64,000 nt of DNA from the NCBI GenBank assembly GCA_045652425.1, contig JAZRUG010000026.1, positions 1-64,000 of the forward strand. Reading direction: 5' to 3'. The stretch comes from RGIG1995 sp045652425. Its GTDB lineage: Bacteria > Bacillota > Clostridia > Oscillospirales > CAG-272. A program made the translations under genes and the position numbers. The notes under the pieces were generated by a model. That model searched no databases and was not told the DNA's origin. It worked only from the letters and a program-made list of their open reading frames with translations. Positions 25,813-34,519 of this stretch are shown here, piece by piece; the stretch's first letter is position 1; each line of letters opens with the position of its first letter.

Positions 25813-27651
25813 TCATTCACCTCTGTCGGCAGAAAAATAGTTGAACACATTTTCTGCATTTCTTTTGGATATTCCCTTTACTGCCTTTATTTCTTCAAGC
25901 GACGCCTTTTTTAATGCAGACAAACTCTTGAAATGGGCAAGTATTTTCTTCGCTTTTTCGCTTCCTATTCCGTCAATTTCTTCAAGAATTGATTTTTTCA
26001 AAGATTTTTCTTTTGAAGACCTCATTTTCGATATAGTAAAACGGTGAACCTCTTCCTGAAGTTTATAAACAAGCATATACACCTGTTTTTCTTTCGCTAT
26101 GCTTATTTCTTCATCTTCTGTACAAAGCGTTCTGGTCTTATGGTAATCATCTTTCGCCATACCAAAAACGGGAATATCAATTCTCATTTTTCTTAAAACT
26201 TCTTTTATAACCGAAACGTGTCCCTTTCCTCCGTCGAGCAATATAAGGTCGGGTAGCTTTTCAAACCCTTCGTCACCTTGTCTTGCCCGTTCAAAACGTC
26301 TCGTTACCGCCTCCGCCATGGAAGCATAATCGTCTTGTTTATCAGTTATGTTCTTTATCTTGAACAAGCGATATTCGCTCTTTTTCAGTTTACCCTCTTC
26401 GGCAACAACCATACCTGCGGTTATGTTTTCTTTACCATAGTTTGATATATCAAAACTCTCTATTCTTTCGGGCACTACTTCAAGTCCCAAAATCTGCGCA
26501 AGTTTAACAAGAACCGCCTCGTCTGCCTCTCTGCCCTCTTTATACTGATATGCATGTCGGGCAGCGTTTTCATATACCATATCACACAGCTTCTTCAGTT
26601 CCCCTCTTTCAGGAGTCCTAATAACAACCTTACGCTCGGCAATAACCCTCAATGCCTCTTCCAAAGCGTCTTTTTCTTCACCTAACCCAAAGTTAAGCAA
26701 CACTTCTCGCGGTACGTCGCCTCGCTTCGAATAAAAATCATACAAAAATGACTGCAAATCAGTGTTATTAAGCAGCTCGTCAGGGGTAAATATATAGTTT
26801 TCGCTATTTATTATACGACCTTCCCTAACAAAAAACACTGCAATACAAGAAACAGCATCATCTGTATAAAGCGCAAAAATATCGTGCTCGGAATCGGGCG
26901 AACCAACTATCTTATGTCTTTGCCATACTTTAGCCAAAGCCTCTATTCTGTCTCTGTACACAGCCGCCGCCTCGTACATAAGCTCTTCGGAAAAATATTC
27001 CATCTTTTCGGTAAGCTTTTTCTTTACTTCCGAAAAACTTCCGCGCAAAAACAGCACTATCTGCCTATATATATCCTTATATTCCTCGCTGGTAACGTTC
27101 CCCGTACACGGAGCTACGCAATCGTTTATCTGACAGTAAAGACAAGGTCTTTCTTTTCCTATCTCCTTTGGAAAGACACGACTGCACGAATGAACCTTAA
27201 AAGTCTTTTGCACCGTCTTCAAAACACCGTATGCGGCGGATATAGTCGAATACGGGCCAAAATATTTCGCACCGTCGCCCTTGCGTGCATATACCACATC
27301 AGCCTTCGGATAATCATCGTTAAGCTGTATGCGTATATACGGCATATTCTTGCCGTCTTTTAATTTTATATTATATTTTGGAGAATACTGCTTAATAAGC
27401 TGACTCTCAAGCGCCAAAGCCTCGTTTTCGGTATCAGTCAATATATAGTCAAAATCACGCACCTTTGACACCATCATTACCGTCTTCGTGTCGTGCTTAC
27501 TGTTCTTTCTAAAATATTGGCTTACTCTGTTTTTCAGCGCTCTTGACTTGCCTACATATATAACCTTACGCTTTTCGTCGCGCATTATATAAACTCCCGG
27601 AGAAAGCGGCAACTTCAACGCTTTGTCAAGTAAATATTCTATATCTTGCAT
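25813..27651 (-). CDS. uvrC: Excinuclease ABC subunit C
   Basis: A 612-residue nuclease of nucleotide excision repair. A GIY-YIG N-terminal domain (PGVYIMRDEKRKVIYVGKS), a UVR motif around residues 200-235 that contacts UvrB, an RNase H-like C-terminal nuclease (FDISNYG, LILLDGGKGH with catalytic Asp) and a terminal helix-hairpin-helix pair (LEEIDGIGSEKAKKIL, IKAVKGISKRNAENVF) are in normal order. Start at ATG 27651 gives the family-typical N terminus with AGGAG upstream; the 21 residues readable before it are not conserved. Confidence 0.97.
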   Translation of the reverse strand: MQDIEYLLDKALKLPLSPGVYIMRDEKRKVIYVGKSRALKNRVSQYFRKNSKHDTKTVMMVSKVRDFDYILTDTENEALALESQLIKQYSPKYNIKLKDGKNMPYIRIQLNDDYPKADVVYARKGDGAKYFGPYSTISAAYGVLKTVQKTFKVHSCSRVFPKEIGKERPCLYCQINDCVAPCTGNVTSEEYKDIYRQIVLFLRGSFSEVKKKLTEKMEYFSEELMYEAAAVYRDRIEALAKVWQRHKIVGSPDSEHDIFALYTDDAVSCIAVFFVREGRIINSENYIFTPDELLNNTDLQSFLYDFYSKRGDVPREVLLNFGLGEEKDALEEALRVIAERKVVIRTPERGELKKLCDMVYENAARHAYQYKEGREADEAVLVKLAQILGLEVVPERIESFDISNYGKENITAGMVVAEEGKLKKSEYRLFKIKNITDKQDDYASMAEAVTRRFERARQGDEGFEKLPDLILLDGGKGHVSVIKEVLRKMRIDIPVFGMAKDDYHKTRTLCTEDEEISIAKEKQVYMLVYKLQEEVHRFTISKMRSSKEKSLKKSILEEIDGIGSEKAKKILAHFKSLSALKKASLEEIKAVKGISKRNAENVFNYFSADRGE

Positions 27652-27683
27652 TATTGCTCGCTTCTCCTTTCGTGCATATCTAC

Positions 27684-27725
27684 AAAAAAGACGGACAATG
27701 CACAATAAAGTCAATGTCCGTTTTT
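27684..27725 (-). terminator. Terminator between ptsH-like gene and uvrC
   Basis: Stem around CGGACAATG (27692-27700) and CAATGTCCG (27712-27720) with one internal mismatch and a T run on both sides; lies downstream of the HPr gene on the minus strand. Confidence 0.7.
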
Positions 27726-27748
27726 CAGCAAAGTATTATTTTGGGAAA

Positions 27749-28012
27749 TCAGTCTCCAAAGCCTGTGTTAACAAGCTCAATCAAACCGTCAACAGCCTCG
27801 TTTTCATCGGGACCGTCAGCGATAACGGTAATTGTCATACCCTTAACAATACCGAGCGAAAGTACGCCGAGAAGACTCTTTGCGTTTACGCGGCGCTCTT
27901 CTTTCTCAACCCAAACAGAACACTTAAATGAATTTGCCTTTTGAATAAAAAATGTTGCGGGACGTGCATGCAAACCAATGTTATTGCTTATCAAAACTTC
28001 GCGTGAGATCAT
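27749..28012 (-). CDS. ptsH: HPr-family phosphocarrier protein
   Basis: An 87-residue HPr. His15 lies in the GLHARPATFF motif phosphorylated by enzyme I, and Ser46 lies in NAKSLLGVLSLGI, the site of HPr kinase in Firmicutes. Both regulatory and transport phosphorylation sites are thus present, which argues against the Crh variant that lacks His15. It feeds PTS sugar transport and CcpA-dependent catabolite control. It is monocistronic with its own promoter and terminator; enzyme I is not nearby. Confidence 0.93.
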   Translation of the reverse strand: MISREVLISNNIGLHARPATFFIQKANSFKCSVWVEKEERRVNAKSLLGVLSLGIVKGMTITVIADGPDENEAVDGLIELVNTGFGD

Positions 28013-28080
28013 CTTTTTGTCTCTCCTATCAAAATAAAAATATACTGTAATTTTCTTTAGTTGTTAACATATCTATCAGT

Positions 28081-28109
28081 ATTATAATACAAAAAACTAA
28101 TAAAATCAA
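28081..28109 (-). promoter_or_regulatory. Promoter of the HPr gene
   Basis: TTGATT at 28109-28104 and TATAAT at 28086-28081 with 17-bp spacer on the minus strand. Confidence 0.7.
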
Positions 28110-28138
28110 GTGGTTTTATTATATTTATTCAACTGCAC

Positions 28139-28636
28139 CTATTCCGCCTGTTTTTTTACCTCAAAAATTAGTCCTTTTCCCGAAAAATTTGGGGTATAAG
28201 TCTCTATTTCCATACCGGCAGCAACATACTTCGTTCCATTTGCCATAAATCCGCCGTCCGTAAAATCTCCCTCAACTTGTACTGTAACCGTTACGTCTTT
28301 TTTAATTTCATCAGTTCCCAGCACCCATTTACCGTCAGCGTTTTTATAATATACTTCGGCTTCCTTAAAAGTTACTTCAATTATCTTTCCGAAAATCTCA
28401 CCATTATCAAAAAACACCGTATCGCCCTCAACTGCTCTTTCAGCAATATCAGGCGTAAGCGAGGAGTATAAAACCGAAACCAAGCTGCGTTCATCAACAA
28501 CAACCTCGTTATTCTTTTCGTAAGCCTTATAATGCACAAACGTTCCCGCAATACACGCAGCCACCGTAAGCACTATCAATACGTCGATAATGCTTATTCT
28601 TATTTTTTTTCGCGCGCTTCTCTCTGAACCTGTCAT
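28139..28636 (-). CDS. DUF4330-like membrane-anchored protein
   Basis: A 165-residue bitopic protein: basic N terminus, one transmembrane helix (about 14-36, IIDVLIVLTVAACIAGTFV) and an extracytoplasmic beta-rich domain with the repeated pattern of short strands (VEGDTVFF, GKIIEVTFKEAEVYY). It resembles the neighbouring protein in topology (N-terminal IIDVL/IIDIL helix, then a GD-containing sheet), so the two are paralogues. Function unknown. Together with the O-antigen-ligase-like protein it forms a three-gene operon, suggesting a role in surface polysaccharide. Confidence 0.65.
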   Translation of the reverse strand: MTGSERSARKKIRISIIDVLIVLTVAACIAGTFVHYKAYEKNNEVVVDERSLVSVLYSSLTPDIAERAVEGDTVFFDNGEIFGKIIEVTFKEAEVYYKNADGKWVLGTDEIKKDVTVTVQVEGDFTDGGFMANGTKYVAAGMEIETYTPNFSGKGLIFEVKKQAE

Positions 28637-29142
28637 TATTCGCTCACCTCGCTTATGGATACTATAACCGTTTCACCTGTATAGTAAGGGAATCTTAATT
28701 CAGCTCCCTTTCCTATATTCAACATATATCCGTTTACATTGTACATCCCATTTTCATCAATTATCGCTTTTGCGCTTATTCTGATCTTTACGTCAATTTT
28801 TCCCGGATATAATTCTTCAAATCTGTTGTTTTCATTATCGTAACCTGAATATACCGAGTCGGTATATTCAACGTCTATAACCTGTCCTATTTCAGAAAGA
28901 CTCTCTTCTTCGGTAACAAGGTCGCCTATGTTTATTTTACCTCTCAAAATAGCAGGAAGCTCATTTTGGCTGACAGTATAAATAATATCGACTGAATTAA
29001 CCTCTTTTTCATTCTTATTTATTTTACCGTCGTAAAAATATAAGAATAAAATCGCCGCTACCGACACTACGATAACCAATATAAGCAATATATCAATTAT
29101 ATTAAATCTGTATTTACCCTTTCCTCTGTTTACAGAACTCAA
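28636..29142 (-). CDS. DUF4330-like membrane-anchored protein (paralogue)
   Basis: A 168-residue bitopic protein with one N-terminal helix (about 14-37, NIIDILLILVIVVSVAAI) and an extracytoplasmic domain containing INIGDLVTEEES and EIGQVIDVEY. It resembles the next gene downstream and overlaps it by 1 bp; it overlaps the membrane-protein gene upstream by 4 bp. The tight coupling implies equimolar synthesis. Function unknown. Confidence 0.65.
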   Translation of the reverse strand: MSSVNRGKGKYRFNIIDILLILVIVVSVAAILFLYFYDGKINKNEKEVNSVDIIYTVSQNELPAILRGKINIGDLVTEEESLSEIGQVIDVEYTDSVYSGYDNENNRFEELYPGKIDVKIRISAKAIIDENGMYNVNGYMLNIGKGAELRFPYYTGETVIVSISEVSE

Positions 29143-30890
29143 AACAATTCCCCCTTGCTGTAATTCATTTCTTCGGTTTCGTTATAAAGCGCATTGCTTC
29201 GTTCGGTATCGCTCACACACGAAGCAATTCCAAGCAATATCCAGAACACAAGCGACAATCTGAAGTCAACACCGCTTACCGCATCTTGTCCTAAACTCAA
29301 AAATGACACTATTCCCGACATTGCACCTAAAGATATCTTTCTTCCGTTAACACTACAGCCCCTTGAATATAACGTCATATTCTTTTGCAGACACAAGAAC
29401 ATAACTGCAACAAACAAAACCACGGACGATATATAAAAAATATCTATATGACCATGTATCTCTTTAAATAACGTTCCGTGTATAAAGTGCGTAATATCAC
29501 CGTCAAATATATTGCCTAAAATAACTTTCGGCATATTAATAAATACAAAAGGCAAGGCACAAAGCAACGCCCCTATAATAGCAAGTCCGCGCTTTCCGGA
29601 AAACACAAGATAAAACACAATTGCAAAAAGGATACTTACCCAAGCCCTGTATTCACCCGCAAAAAATAAACATACACAAGCGGCTATTATTCCAAAAAAC
29701 GCCACCGAGCCTTTTCCGCCCTGCTTATTTGTAATTATTATCGGAAGTACCGTTACTATATAAGCAGCAAATCCCGCAGACGAGCCAAACACGCTTGCCA
29801 TTTCAACAATGTCTGCCGAATCAAAAACATACGTCAAATAATCGATCCCGAAAATTGATGCAATATAAGTAACAAGACCATATAATACACTTAAAAAAAA
29901 CGAAAATACAAACGATATCAGTAATCTGTTTATCCATTGCTTTGACTTTATAAGATTAATAACCAAAAAGAAGATACAAACACCGGGTATGCTCTGTACA
30001 AACTTTTCGGCATTCAAAAACACAAGTACGGAATATGCCAATACGGCTACTGCCAACGGATCGAATTTTACCGTTCTCTTCCCTCTGATATACTTCAGCA
30101 GAAAACACACCGCGATATAAACTATCATTACTTTCAAATAATAGTTCGATAAAAACGGCAACATAAACACTAAAGCTACAATACCTGTTTCGGGAATATA
30201 AAGAACTGTTGCTGCCAGTATAAATATGCCTATAAGAGTAATGAGGATTATAGGTCTTACCCACCATGAAAACAGACACAATATTAATCCCAAAGGGAGA
30301 GCGCTTCTGTTGTGTCCGCTTTTATCAGAATATTGTTCAAACTCCTCTTTTTTGCATCCAAGCCAGTCAAACAATATCCATTGCGTTAATTTGTTTTCAC
30401 ACACCGCTTCATTTAAAGCTGAATGGGATATTATAAGAGGAATAGCTATTAAAATAAGAAACAGCGATATAAACATATCAAGGAATGACAAACTTTCAGT
30501 TTGCAAACCGTACACTTTTAACAACTGTAACAATACGAACCCTACGCCCGTCGTTATTGAAAACAATCCGTATACACTTAACTTTGTAAATAGCCAACTA
30601 TTAAGATAACCGTTTATTTTCTCAAGCAAAAAACTGCGAGATACAAGTTTTGATACCGTTCGTTTTATTGGTCTGAAAAAAACCTTTCCCAAATCAAAAC
30701 GGCTGAACAATCTGCAAATAAAACTATCTTCGCCGCGATTTGCATTGTAAGACGTAAGTATCTTTCCTACGATACTGCATTCCGCTTTGCTACATAAAAA
30801 AGATGCAATTACCGCAAAAAATTCAACTATCTTGCTACGCGCAAAAAGTGCGCTTATGGTTTTCTTTTTTGTTTTCTTGTTCGATACCAA
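29139..30890 (-). CDS. O-antigen ligase/polymerase-like polytopic membrane protein
   Basis: A 583-residue membrane protein. After about 90 soluble basic residues come about a dozen transmembrane segments and a large extracytoplasmic loop near residues 440-480, the layout of the Wzy/WaaL family. The paired short motifs typical of the family are weak, so the call rests mainly on topology and on the GEYRAWVSILFAIVFYLVF segment. It probably joins or polymerises a surface glycan. It starts the operon with two DUF4330-like proteins, 29 bp downstream of trmD. Confidence 0.65.
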   Translation of the reverse strand: MVSNKKTKKKTISALFARSKIVEFFAVIASFLCSKAECSIVGKILTSYNANRGEDSFICRLFSRFDLGKVFFRPIKRTVSKLVSRSFLLEKINGYLNSWLFTKLSVYGLFSITTGVGFVLLQLLKVYGLQTESLSFLDMFISLFLILIAIPLIISHSALNEAVCENKLTQWILFDWLGCKKEEFEQYSDKSGHNRSALPLGLILCLFSWWVRPIILITLIGIFILAATVLYIPETGIVALVFMLPFLSNYYLKVMIVYIAVCFLLKYIRGKRTVKFDPLAVAVLAYSVLVFLNAEKFVQSIPGVCIFFLVINLIKSKQWINRLLISFVFSFFLSVLYGLVTYIASIFGIDYLTYVFDSADIVEMASVFGSSAGFAAYIVTVLPIIITNKQGGKGSVAFFGIIAACVCLFFAGEYRAWVSILFAIVFYLVFSGKRGLAIIGALLCALPFVFINMPKVILGNIFDGDITHFIHGTLFKEIHGHIDIFYISSVVLFVAVMFLCLQKNMTLYSRGCSVNGRKISLGAMSGIVSFLSLGQDAVSGVDFRLSLVFWILLGIASCVSDTERSNALYNETEEMNYSKGELF

Positions 30891-30919
30891 CGTCTCCCCC
30901 CCTAAATCCTAAAACAATA

Positions 30920-31597
30920 CTATATTAAATCAGGTCTGTTCTTTTTGGTTAATTCAACTGCCGCCTTGTAGCGCCATTTTCTTATTTTTTCGTGATCGCC
31001 CGACAAAAGCACGTCAGGAACCTTTCTGCCCATAAAATCAATAGGACGAGTATATTGCGGATATTCAAGCATACCGCCCGCAATGCTCTCGTTTTCAAAA
31101 CATTCGGGATCCGACAATACTCCGTCAATCATTCGGGATATGCAGTCAACGAATATACAAGCAGGTAACTCACCGCCGGTCAATACGTAATCACCTATGG
31201 ATATTTCGTCATCAACTATCTCTTCGACTATACGTCGGTCAACGCCCTCGTAATGTCCGCAAAGGATTATTACCTGGTCATATTCAAGATATTCTTTTGC
31301 TATGCTTTGTGTAAGAACACGGCCTTGAGGGGACATATAAACGGTTTTTCTCTTTTTACCGTCAGTGTTGTCAACGATATTTTTCCAACAACGGTAAATA
31401 GGTGGGGCAGCCATAAGCATACCCATACCGCCACCACATGGGGTATCATCAACGTTTCTGTGCTTGTCCTCGGAAAAATCTCTTATGTTATGCGAATGTA
31501 TTTCAACAGCGCCCTTGTTTTGTGCGCGTCCTATTATGCTTTCTTCGAGAATATTGTCGGTCATCTCGGGGAAAAGCGTCATTATGTCAAACCTCAT
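30920..31597 (-). CDS. trmD: tRNA (guanine-37-N1)-methyltransferase
   Basis: A 225-residue SPOUT methyltransferase. DTPCGGGMGML, YMSPQGRVLTQ, ILCGHYEGVDRRIVE and the trefoil-knot segment SIGDYVLTGGELP are diagnostic. It makes m1G37 in tRNAs that read CNN/CCN-type codons and protects the reading frame. The ATG at 31597 has GAGGG about eight bases upstream; it overlaps the end of rimM by 11 bp. Confidence 0.97.
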   Translation of the reverse strand: MRFDIMTLFPEMTDNILEESIIGRAQNKGAVEIHSHNIRDFSEDKHRNVDDTPCGGGMGMLMAAPPIYRCWKNIVDNTDGKKRKTVYMSPQGRVLTQSIAKEYLEYDQVIILCGHYEGVDRRIVEEIVDDEISIGDYVLTGGELPACIFVDCISRMIDGVLSDPECFENESIAGGMLEYPQYTRPIDFMGRKVPDVLLSGDHEKIRKWRYKAAVELTKKNRPDLI

Positions 31598-32096
31598 CAA
31601 ACATTCCCTCTATGGGCTCTATAAGTATGCCCTCTTCCAAGGATATTTTCTTTACGAATTCGCTGACGGCAGGAATAAGAACCTCGCCCTTATCGGTTTT
31701 CACGGTGTATATATCGTGTATGCCATATTGGGTTACGTCTTTGAGTTTACCGTAAACCTTGCCCGTATCAACGTCTGTTACGTTGAGTCCTATAAGGTCA
31801 GCGATGAAAAATGAACCGTCTTCACGAACTATATCGTCTCTGTCCGCGTAAATAACCTCTTCTCGAAGAGCGTTAGCCTTGTCAAAATCGTCGATGCCTT
31901 CTAATTTAAGCAGTACCATTTCTTTATGAACCGACGCCTTTTGAACATTTACAGCGATATACTTTCCGCCTATTCTACGGTAAATAACGTTAAGCTCGGT
32001 CATTACTTCGGGATAATCACACCACGACTGCGCCTTTACGTCGCCTCTGAATCCGTGTGTATTTACAATCTTGCCTATCTCTAAATATTTTTCCAT
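31587..32096 (-). CDS. rimM: 16S rRNA processing/ribosome maturation factor RimM
   Basis: A 169-residue protein with an N-terminal RimM beta-barrel (IGKIVNTHGFRGDVKAQSW) and a C-terminal PRC barrel (DLIGLNVTDVD ... DIYTVKT ... VLIPAVSEFVKKI). It helps assemble the 30S head. It is directly upstream of trmD as in most bacteria, but rpsP and the KH-domain gene that usually precede it are absent here. Confidence 0.95.
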   Translation of the reverse strand: MEKYLEIGKIVNTHGFRGDVKAQSWCDYPEVMTELNVIYRRIGGKYIAVNVQKASVHKEMVLLKLEGIDDFDKANALREEVIYADRDDIVREDGSFFIADLIGLNVTDVDTGKVYGKLKDVTQYGIHDIYTVKTDKGEVLIPAVSEFVKKISLEEGILIEPIEGMFDEV

Positions 32097-32128
32097 ACAG
32101 TACCGCCCATTTTTCTATCTTTCTTTAT

Positions 32129-32157
32129 ATTATATCATACATTTGATAAACATTCAA
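32129..32157 (-). promoter_or_regulatory. Promoter of rimM-trmD
   Basis: TTGAAT at 32157-32152 and TATAAT at 32134-32129, 17-bp spacer, minus strand; rimM starts 33 bp downstream. Confidence 0.7.
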
Positions 32158-32206
32158 GTATGAAATAAAACAAGGTTTGTTTTTTTACCGGAAAGCGAAA
32201 TGTTTT

Positions 32207-32345
32207 CTCTTGGAAACTTTTTGAAAAAAGTTTCCAAACCTTCAAAAACTTTAAAGAGACGCACAAACCGATGTATAATTTGTAGGGCGCGTGCTTGCTC
32301 CCTCCCGTTTTAAAGTTTTTGCGGTTTCCAAAGGGGCGGTTCATA
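32207..32345. repeat. Hairpin and repeat fragments upstream of rimM
   Basis: GGAAACTTTTTGAAAAAAGTTTCC at about 32214-32238 is a near copy of the hairpin past metH at 2459-2482. TGTAGGGCGCGTGCTTGCTCC at about 32280 is a diverged type B unit. No gene fits the 271-bp gap 32097-32367. Confidence 0.55.
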
Positions 32346-32367
32346 AATATTGCTTTACTATATTTAT

Positions 32368-32847
32368 TTAAAATATTATTATCTTCTTTTCTTGTTTCAT
32401 TGCATAATCAAGCGCAATTTTTGTTCCGCTGTTGCGGTTTTCGGGAGTATATCTTTCGTCATAATAAACGATACAAAATCGGCTGTTGTCTATCATTTCG
32501 CAGTTTCGTTTAACATAAACCGCCCTGCCTGCGCCTTTTATCTTTTCGGGGTAATACGTATCATCATATAAAGTCAACAAATACGATTTATAAACATCGC
32601 TTATATACGGAAATTCTGCTCTGACATATATTCTTTTTATGTATGGGTATTTCTCTTTTAATATCGTAACAATCTCCAGACACAAGCTGTCAAAACGGCT
32701 TTTGCTCCCAAACAAAAACGTATTAACGTTATTTTGAGTAATCAGTCTCTCAATAGTTCTATATAAGCCTAATTTTAATCCTTCGGTTTCGTTAATTGTC
32801 CTGTGCCCGAAAAAACAGCAAGTATACATTTCATTCTTAAAAGTCAT
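32368..32847 (-). CDS. SLOG-family (DUF1273-like) protein
   Basis: A 159-residue Rossmann-like protein. CCFFGHRTI near the N terminus is the family's F-x-GHR motif, FLFGSKSRFDSLCLEIV the second nucleotide-binding segment, and YYDERYTPENRNSGTKIALDYA the terminal GGT-like motif. SLOG proteins bind nucleotide-derived ligands or process them; no specific reaction can be named. Good SD (AAGGAG). It is divergent from a small ribbon-helix-helix gene, sharing a 109-bp control region. Confidence 0.8.
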   Translation of the reverse strand: MTFKNEMYTCCFFGHRTINETEGLKLGLYRTIERLITQNNVNTFLFGSKSRFDSLCLEIVTILKEKYPYIKRIYVRAEFPYISDVYKSYLLTLYDDTYYPEKIKGAGRAVYVKRNCEMIDNSRFCIVYYDERYTPENRNSGTKIALDYAMKQEKKIIIF

Positions 32848-32956
32848 AATAATTATCTCCTTAAATTTTATGAATATACTGTATATCTATTCGAAACATT
32901 ATAGCACATAATTCATTTAAAATAAATACATAATATGTTTATTTTGAGGTGGTTTT

Positions 32957-33157
32957 ATGGCTATCAAAAGTGTTTCAATTAGAATTGAACAAGAAATGTT
33001 GGATAAACTTTCCTATATTGCGGACTATGAAGGCAGAAGCGTAAACAGTCAAGTACTCGTTTTGATTAGGCAAAACATTAAAGCATTTGAAGAAGCCAAC
33101 GGTTCTATTGACGGTGATATAACTCCCGCATCCAATGTAAAACCCACTCGCAAATAA
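32957..33157 (+). CDS. Arc-like ribbon-helix-helix protein
   Basis: A 66-residue protein with a ribbon-helix-helix fold: the strand KSVSIRIEQEMLDKL, then YIADYEGRSVNSQVLVLIRQNIKAF as the two helices. Arc/CopG proteins bind DNA as dimers through the strand. SD GAGGTGG lies four bases before the ATG. It may regulate the SLOG gene transcribed away from it, or itself; no toxin partner is present. Confidence 0.8.
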   Translation: MAIKSVSIRIEQEMLDKLSYIADYEGRSVNSQVLVLIRQNIKAFEEANGSIDGDITPASNVKPTRK

Positions 33158-33163
33158 AAAAAT

Positions 33164-33190
33164 CCACCTGCAAAAAATAGCGGGTTCTTG
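33164..33190 (+). terminator. Terminator-like hairpin after the ribbon-helix-helix gene
   Basis: CACCTGC AAAAAATA GCGGGT at 33166-33185 followed by TCTTGTTT. Twenty-two nucleotides of it recur exactly after the next gene. Confidence 0.55.
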
Positions 33191-33210
33191 TTTCCATATA
33201 CACTTCTCCA

Positions 33211-33259
33211 AAGTAAATATTTTTTTACTTATTATACATCATCTTTCACACAAAGTAAA
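33211..33259 (+). promoter_or_regulatory. Candidate operator of the XRE-family gene
   Basis: AAGTAAA at 33211-33217 faces TTTACTT at 33224-33230 (inverted repeat, 6-bp centre); a third AAGTAAA follows at 33253-33259. It lies about 80-130 bp before an HTH gene, and a TATAAT (about 33278) is downstream. Confidence 0.4.
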
Positions 33260-33338
33260 TATATCTGCAATCGGAGACTATAATAAATTGCTCGTTTTTT
33301 CAGTAAAATATAAGTATAAAGAAAAAAGGGGCAATAAA

Positions 33339-33569
33339 ATGAAAACAGAATTTTCAGATAAATATATTACTCTCGGTTTAAAAATTGCATATTATAGAAG
33401 AAAAGCGGGTTATACGCAAGAACACTTCGCAGAACTTATAGGCAAGAGTGTAAGTTTTGTCGGTCAAGTTGAAGGCACCGGCACTGTACGCGGTGTATCC
33501 CTCGAAACCTTATTCAAGATATCACAAGTATTGAAAGTATCCCCCTCTAAATTATTGGAAGAAGATTAA
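33339..33569 (+). CDS. XRE-family helix-turn-helix regulator
   Basis: A 76-residue single-domain HTH_3 protein: LGLKIAYYRRKAGYTQEHF, ELIGKSVSFVGQVEGTG (recognition helix region) and SLETLFKISQVLKVSPSKLL. There is no ligand or catalytic domain. ATG at 33339 has AGGGG at -9; the seventeen residues readable upstream lack an SD. It is preceded by repeated AAGTAAA sites that could be its own operator and is followed by a terminator that shares 22 bases with the one behind the ribbon-helix-helix gene, which hints at a local duplication. Confidence 0.85.
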   Translation: MKTEFSDKYITLGLKIAYYRRKAGYTQEHFAELIGKSVSFVGQVEGTGTVRGVSLETLFKISQVLKVSPSKLLEED

Positions 33570-33587
33570 TTGATATTAAATAGAAAG

Positions 33588-33617
33588 CCACCTGCAAAAA
33601 ATAGCGGGTGGATTTTT
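33588..33617 (+). terminator. Terminator of the XRE-family gene
   Basis: CCACCTGC (33588-33595) / GCGGGTGG (33604-33611), one G-T pair, followed by ATTTTTGTTT. Confidence 0.75.
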
Positions 33618-33639
33618 GTTTGTGCAAATTTGTTCGTTT

Positions 33640-34440
33640 TCCTATGGGCGTCGAGGACGTAGCTCCCTACAAGTTTGTGCGTATTTATTAATAACAGCGG
33701 TTATCTCTGTGCAAAAACATCAAAATAGCAGGCACTATATCTTGCCTCCTCCTGACGGGGGAGGTGGATCGACGTAAAGAAAAATAGGTATTTCCTACGT
33801 TTTTGATTAAGCAGTAAGTAGGAAATACCTATTTTTTAGTCGAGACGGAAGGAGAGAGAATGTATGACTTTCCACAACTCCACCGCTGTTATATATTAAC
33901 GTAAAAACAAAAAGGCAGTACATAGCGTGTTTGTTGTTCTAAACTTTATGCTATCTCTCCTACCTCCTTGGCTAAAAATCGGATTTTTCTTCGGTAATAA
34001 CTCAACTGTTGAAAAATCCGATTTTTTTCGCCAATTCCCCCTCCCCCGTCAGGAGGAGGCAAGATATAGTGCCTGCTATTTTGATGTTTTCGGACAGAGA
34101 TAATGGGATCTTTCGACTACGGCAGTAAAAAATGCCTACGCTCAGGATGACTATTGTTTTTTGATTGTGCGAACATGAATAAGTATGTCATTCTGAGTGG
34201 AGCGACTGCAAGGAGCGTAATCGAAGAATCCCATAATTTTAGCACAGAAATATAGGGATTGTTTATGCAAATTTGTTTGTTCTAAACGGCTTACCGCCGC
34301 TTCGCTACCCCGTCAGGAGGAGGCAAGACAATGTTTCTGCTCAATCATTGTAAATACACAGAGATAAAGAGATGCTTTCTTATACTCACGCCGCTTCTAT
34401 CCTCACAGGAAAGGGCTTACAATGTACCTACTCACTTTAT
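33640..34440. repeat. Repeat-rich gap with no gene
   Basis: The 950-bp space 33570-34519 has no credible coding frame. It holds an inverted type B unit (about 33647-33672), a large palindromic cassette (33701-34103, listed separately), two type C units (about 34105-34150 and 34181-34235, in opposite orientations) and a further GTCAGGAGGAGGCAAGA copy at about 34312-34328. Confidence 0.75.
33701..34103. mobile_element. Possible non-autonomous element with 64-bp terminal inverted repeats
   Basis: Left arm 33701-33764 and right arm 34040-34103 are inverted copies with about three mismatches, all near the outer end. The 275-bp centre contains two perfect hairpins: an 18-bp stem at 33781-33798/33818-33835 and a 16-bp stem at 33974-33989/34011-34026. 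No coding frame and no clear target duplication were seen, so it could equally be paired intergenic repeats. Confidence 0.5.
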
Positions 34441-34474
34441 ATATGTGCATAGGGGGAATTTTGTGCAAATATAA

Positions 34475-34501
34475 AAAGGGCGGATATAAAATCTGCCCTT
34501 T
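34475..34501 (-). terminator. nrdR terminator
   Basis: AAAGGGCGGAT/ATCTGCCCTTT stem at 34475-34501 with T run on the minus strand. A related hairpin (GGGCGGATATTATATCTGCCC) ends the third Gfo/Idh gene at 54.7 kb. Confidence 0.7.
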
Positions 34502-34519
34502 TGTAGTCTGATAGTATTT

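Noticed and set aside
32957..33569. Toxin-antitoxin pair formed by the two small regulator genes
   Set aside because: Both encode DNA-binding domains only, each has its own terminator, and no toxin-like frame adjoins either.
33570..34519. Known structured RNA (6S, RNase P, tmRNA, SRP RNA) in the long gap
   Set aside because: No conserved core sequence of these RNAs was found; the region is explained by repeats and hairpins.
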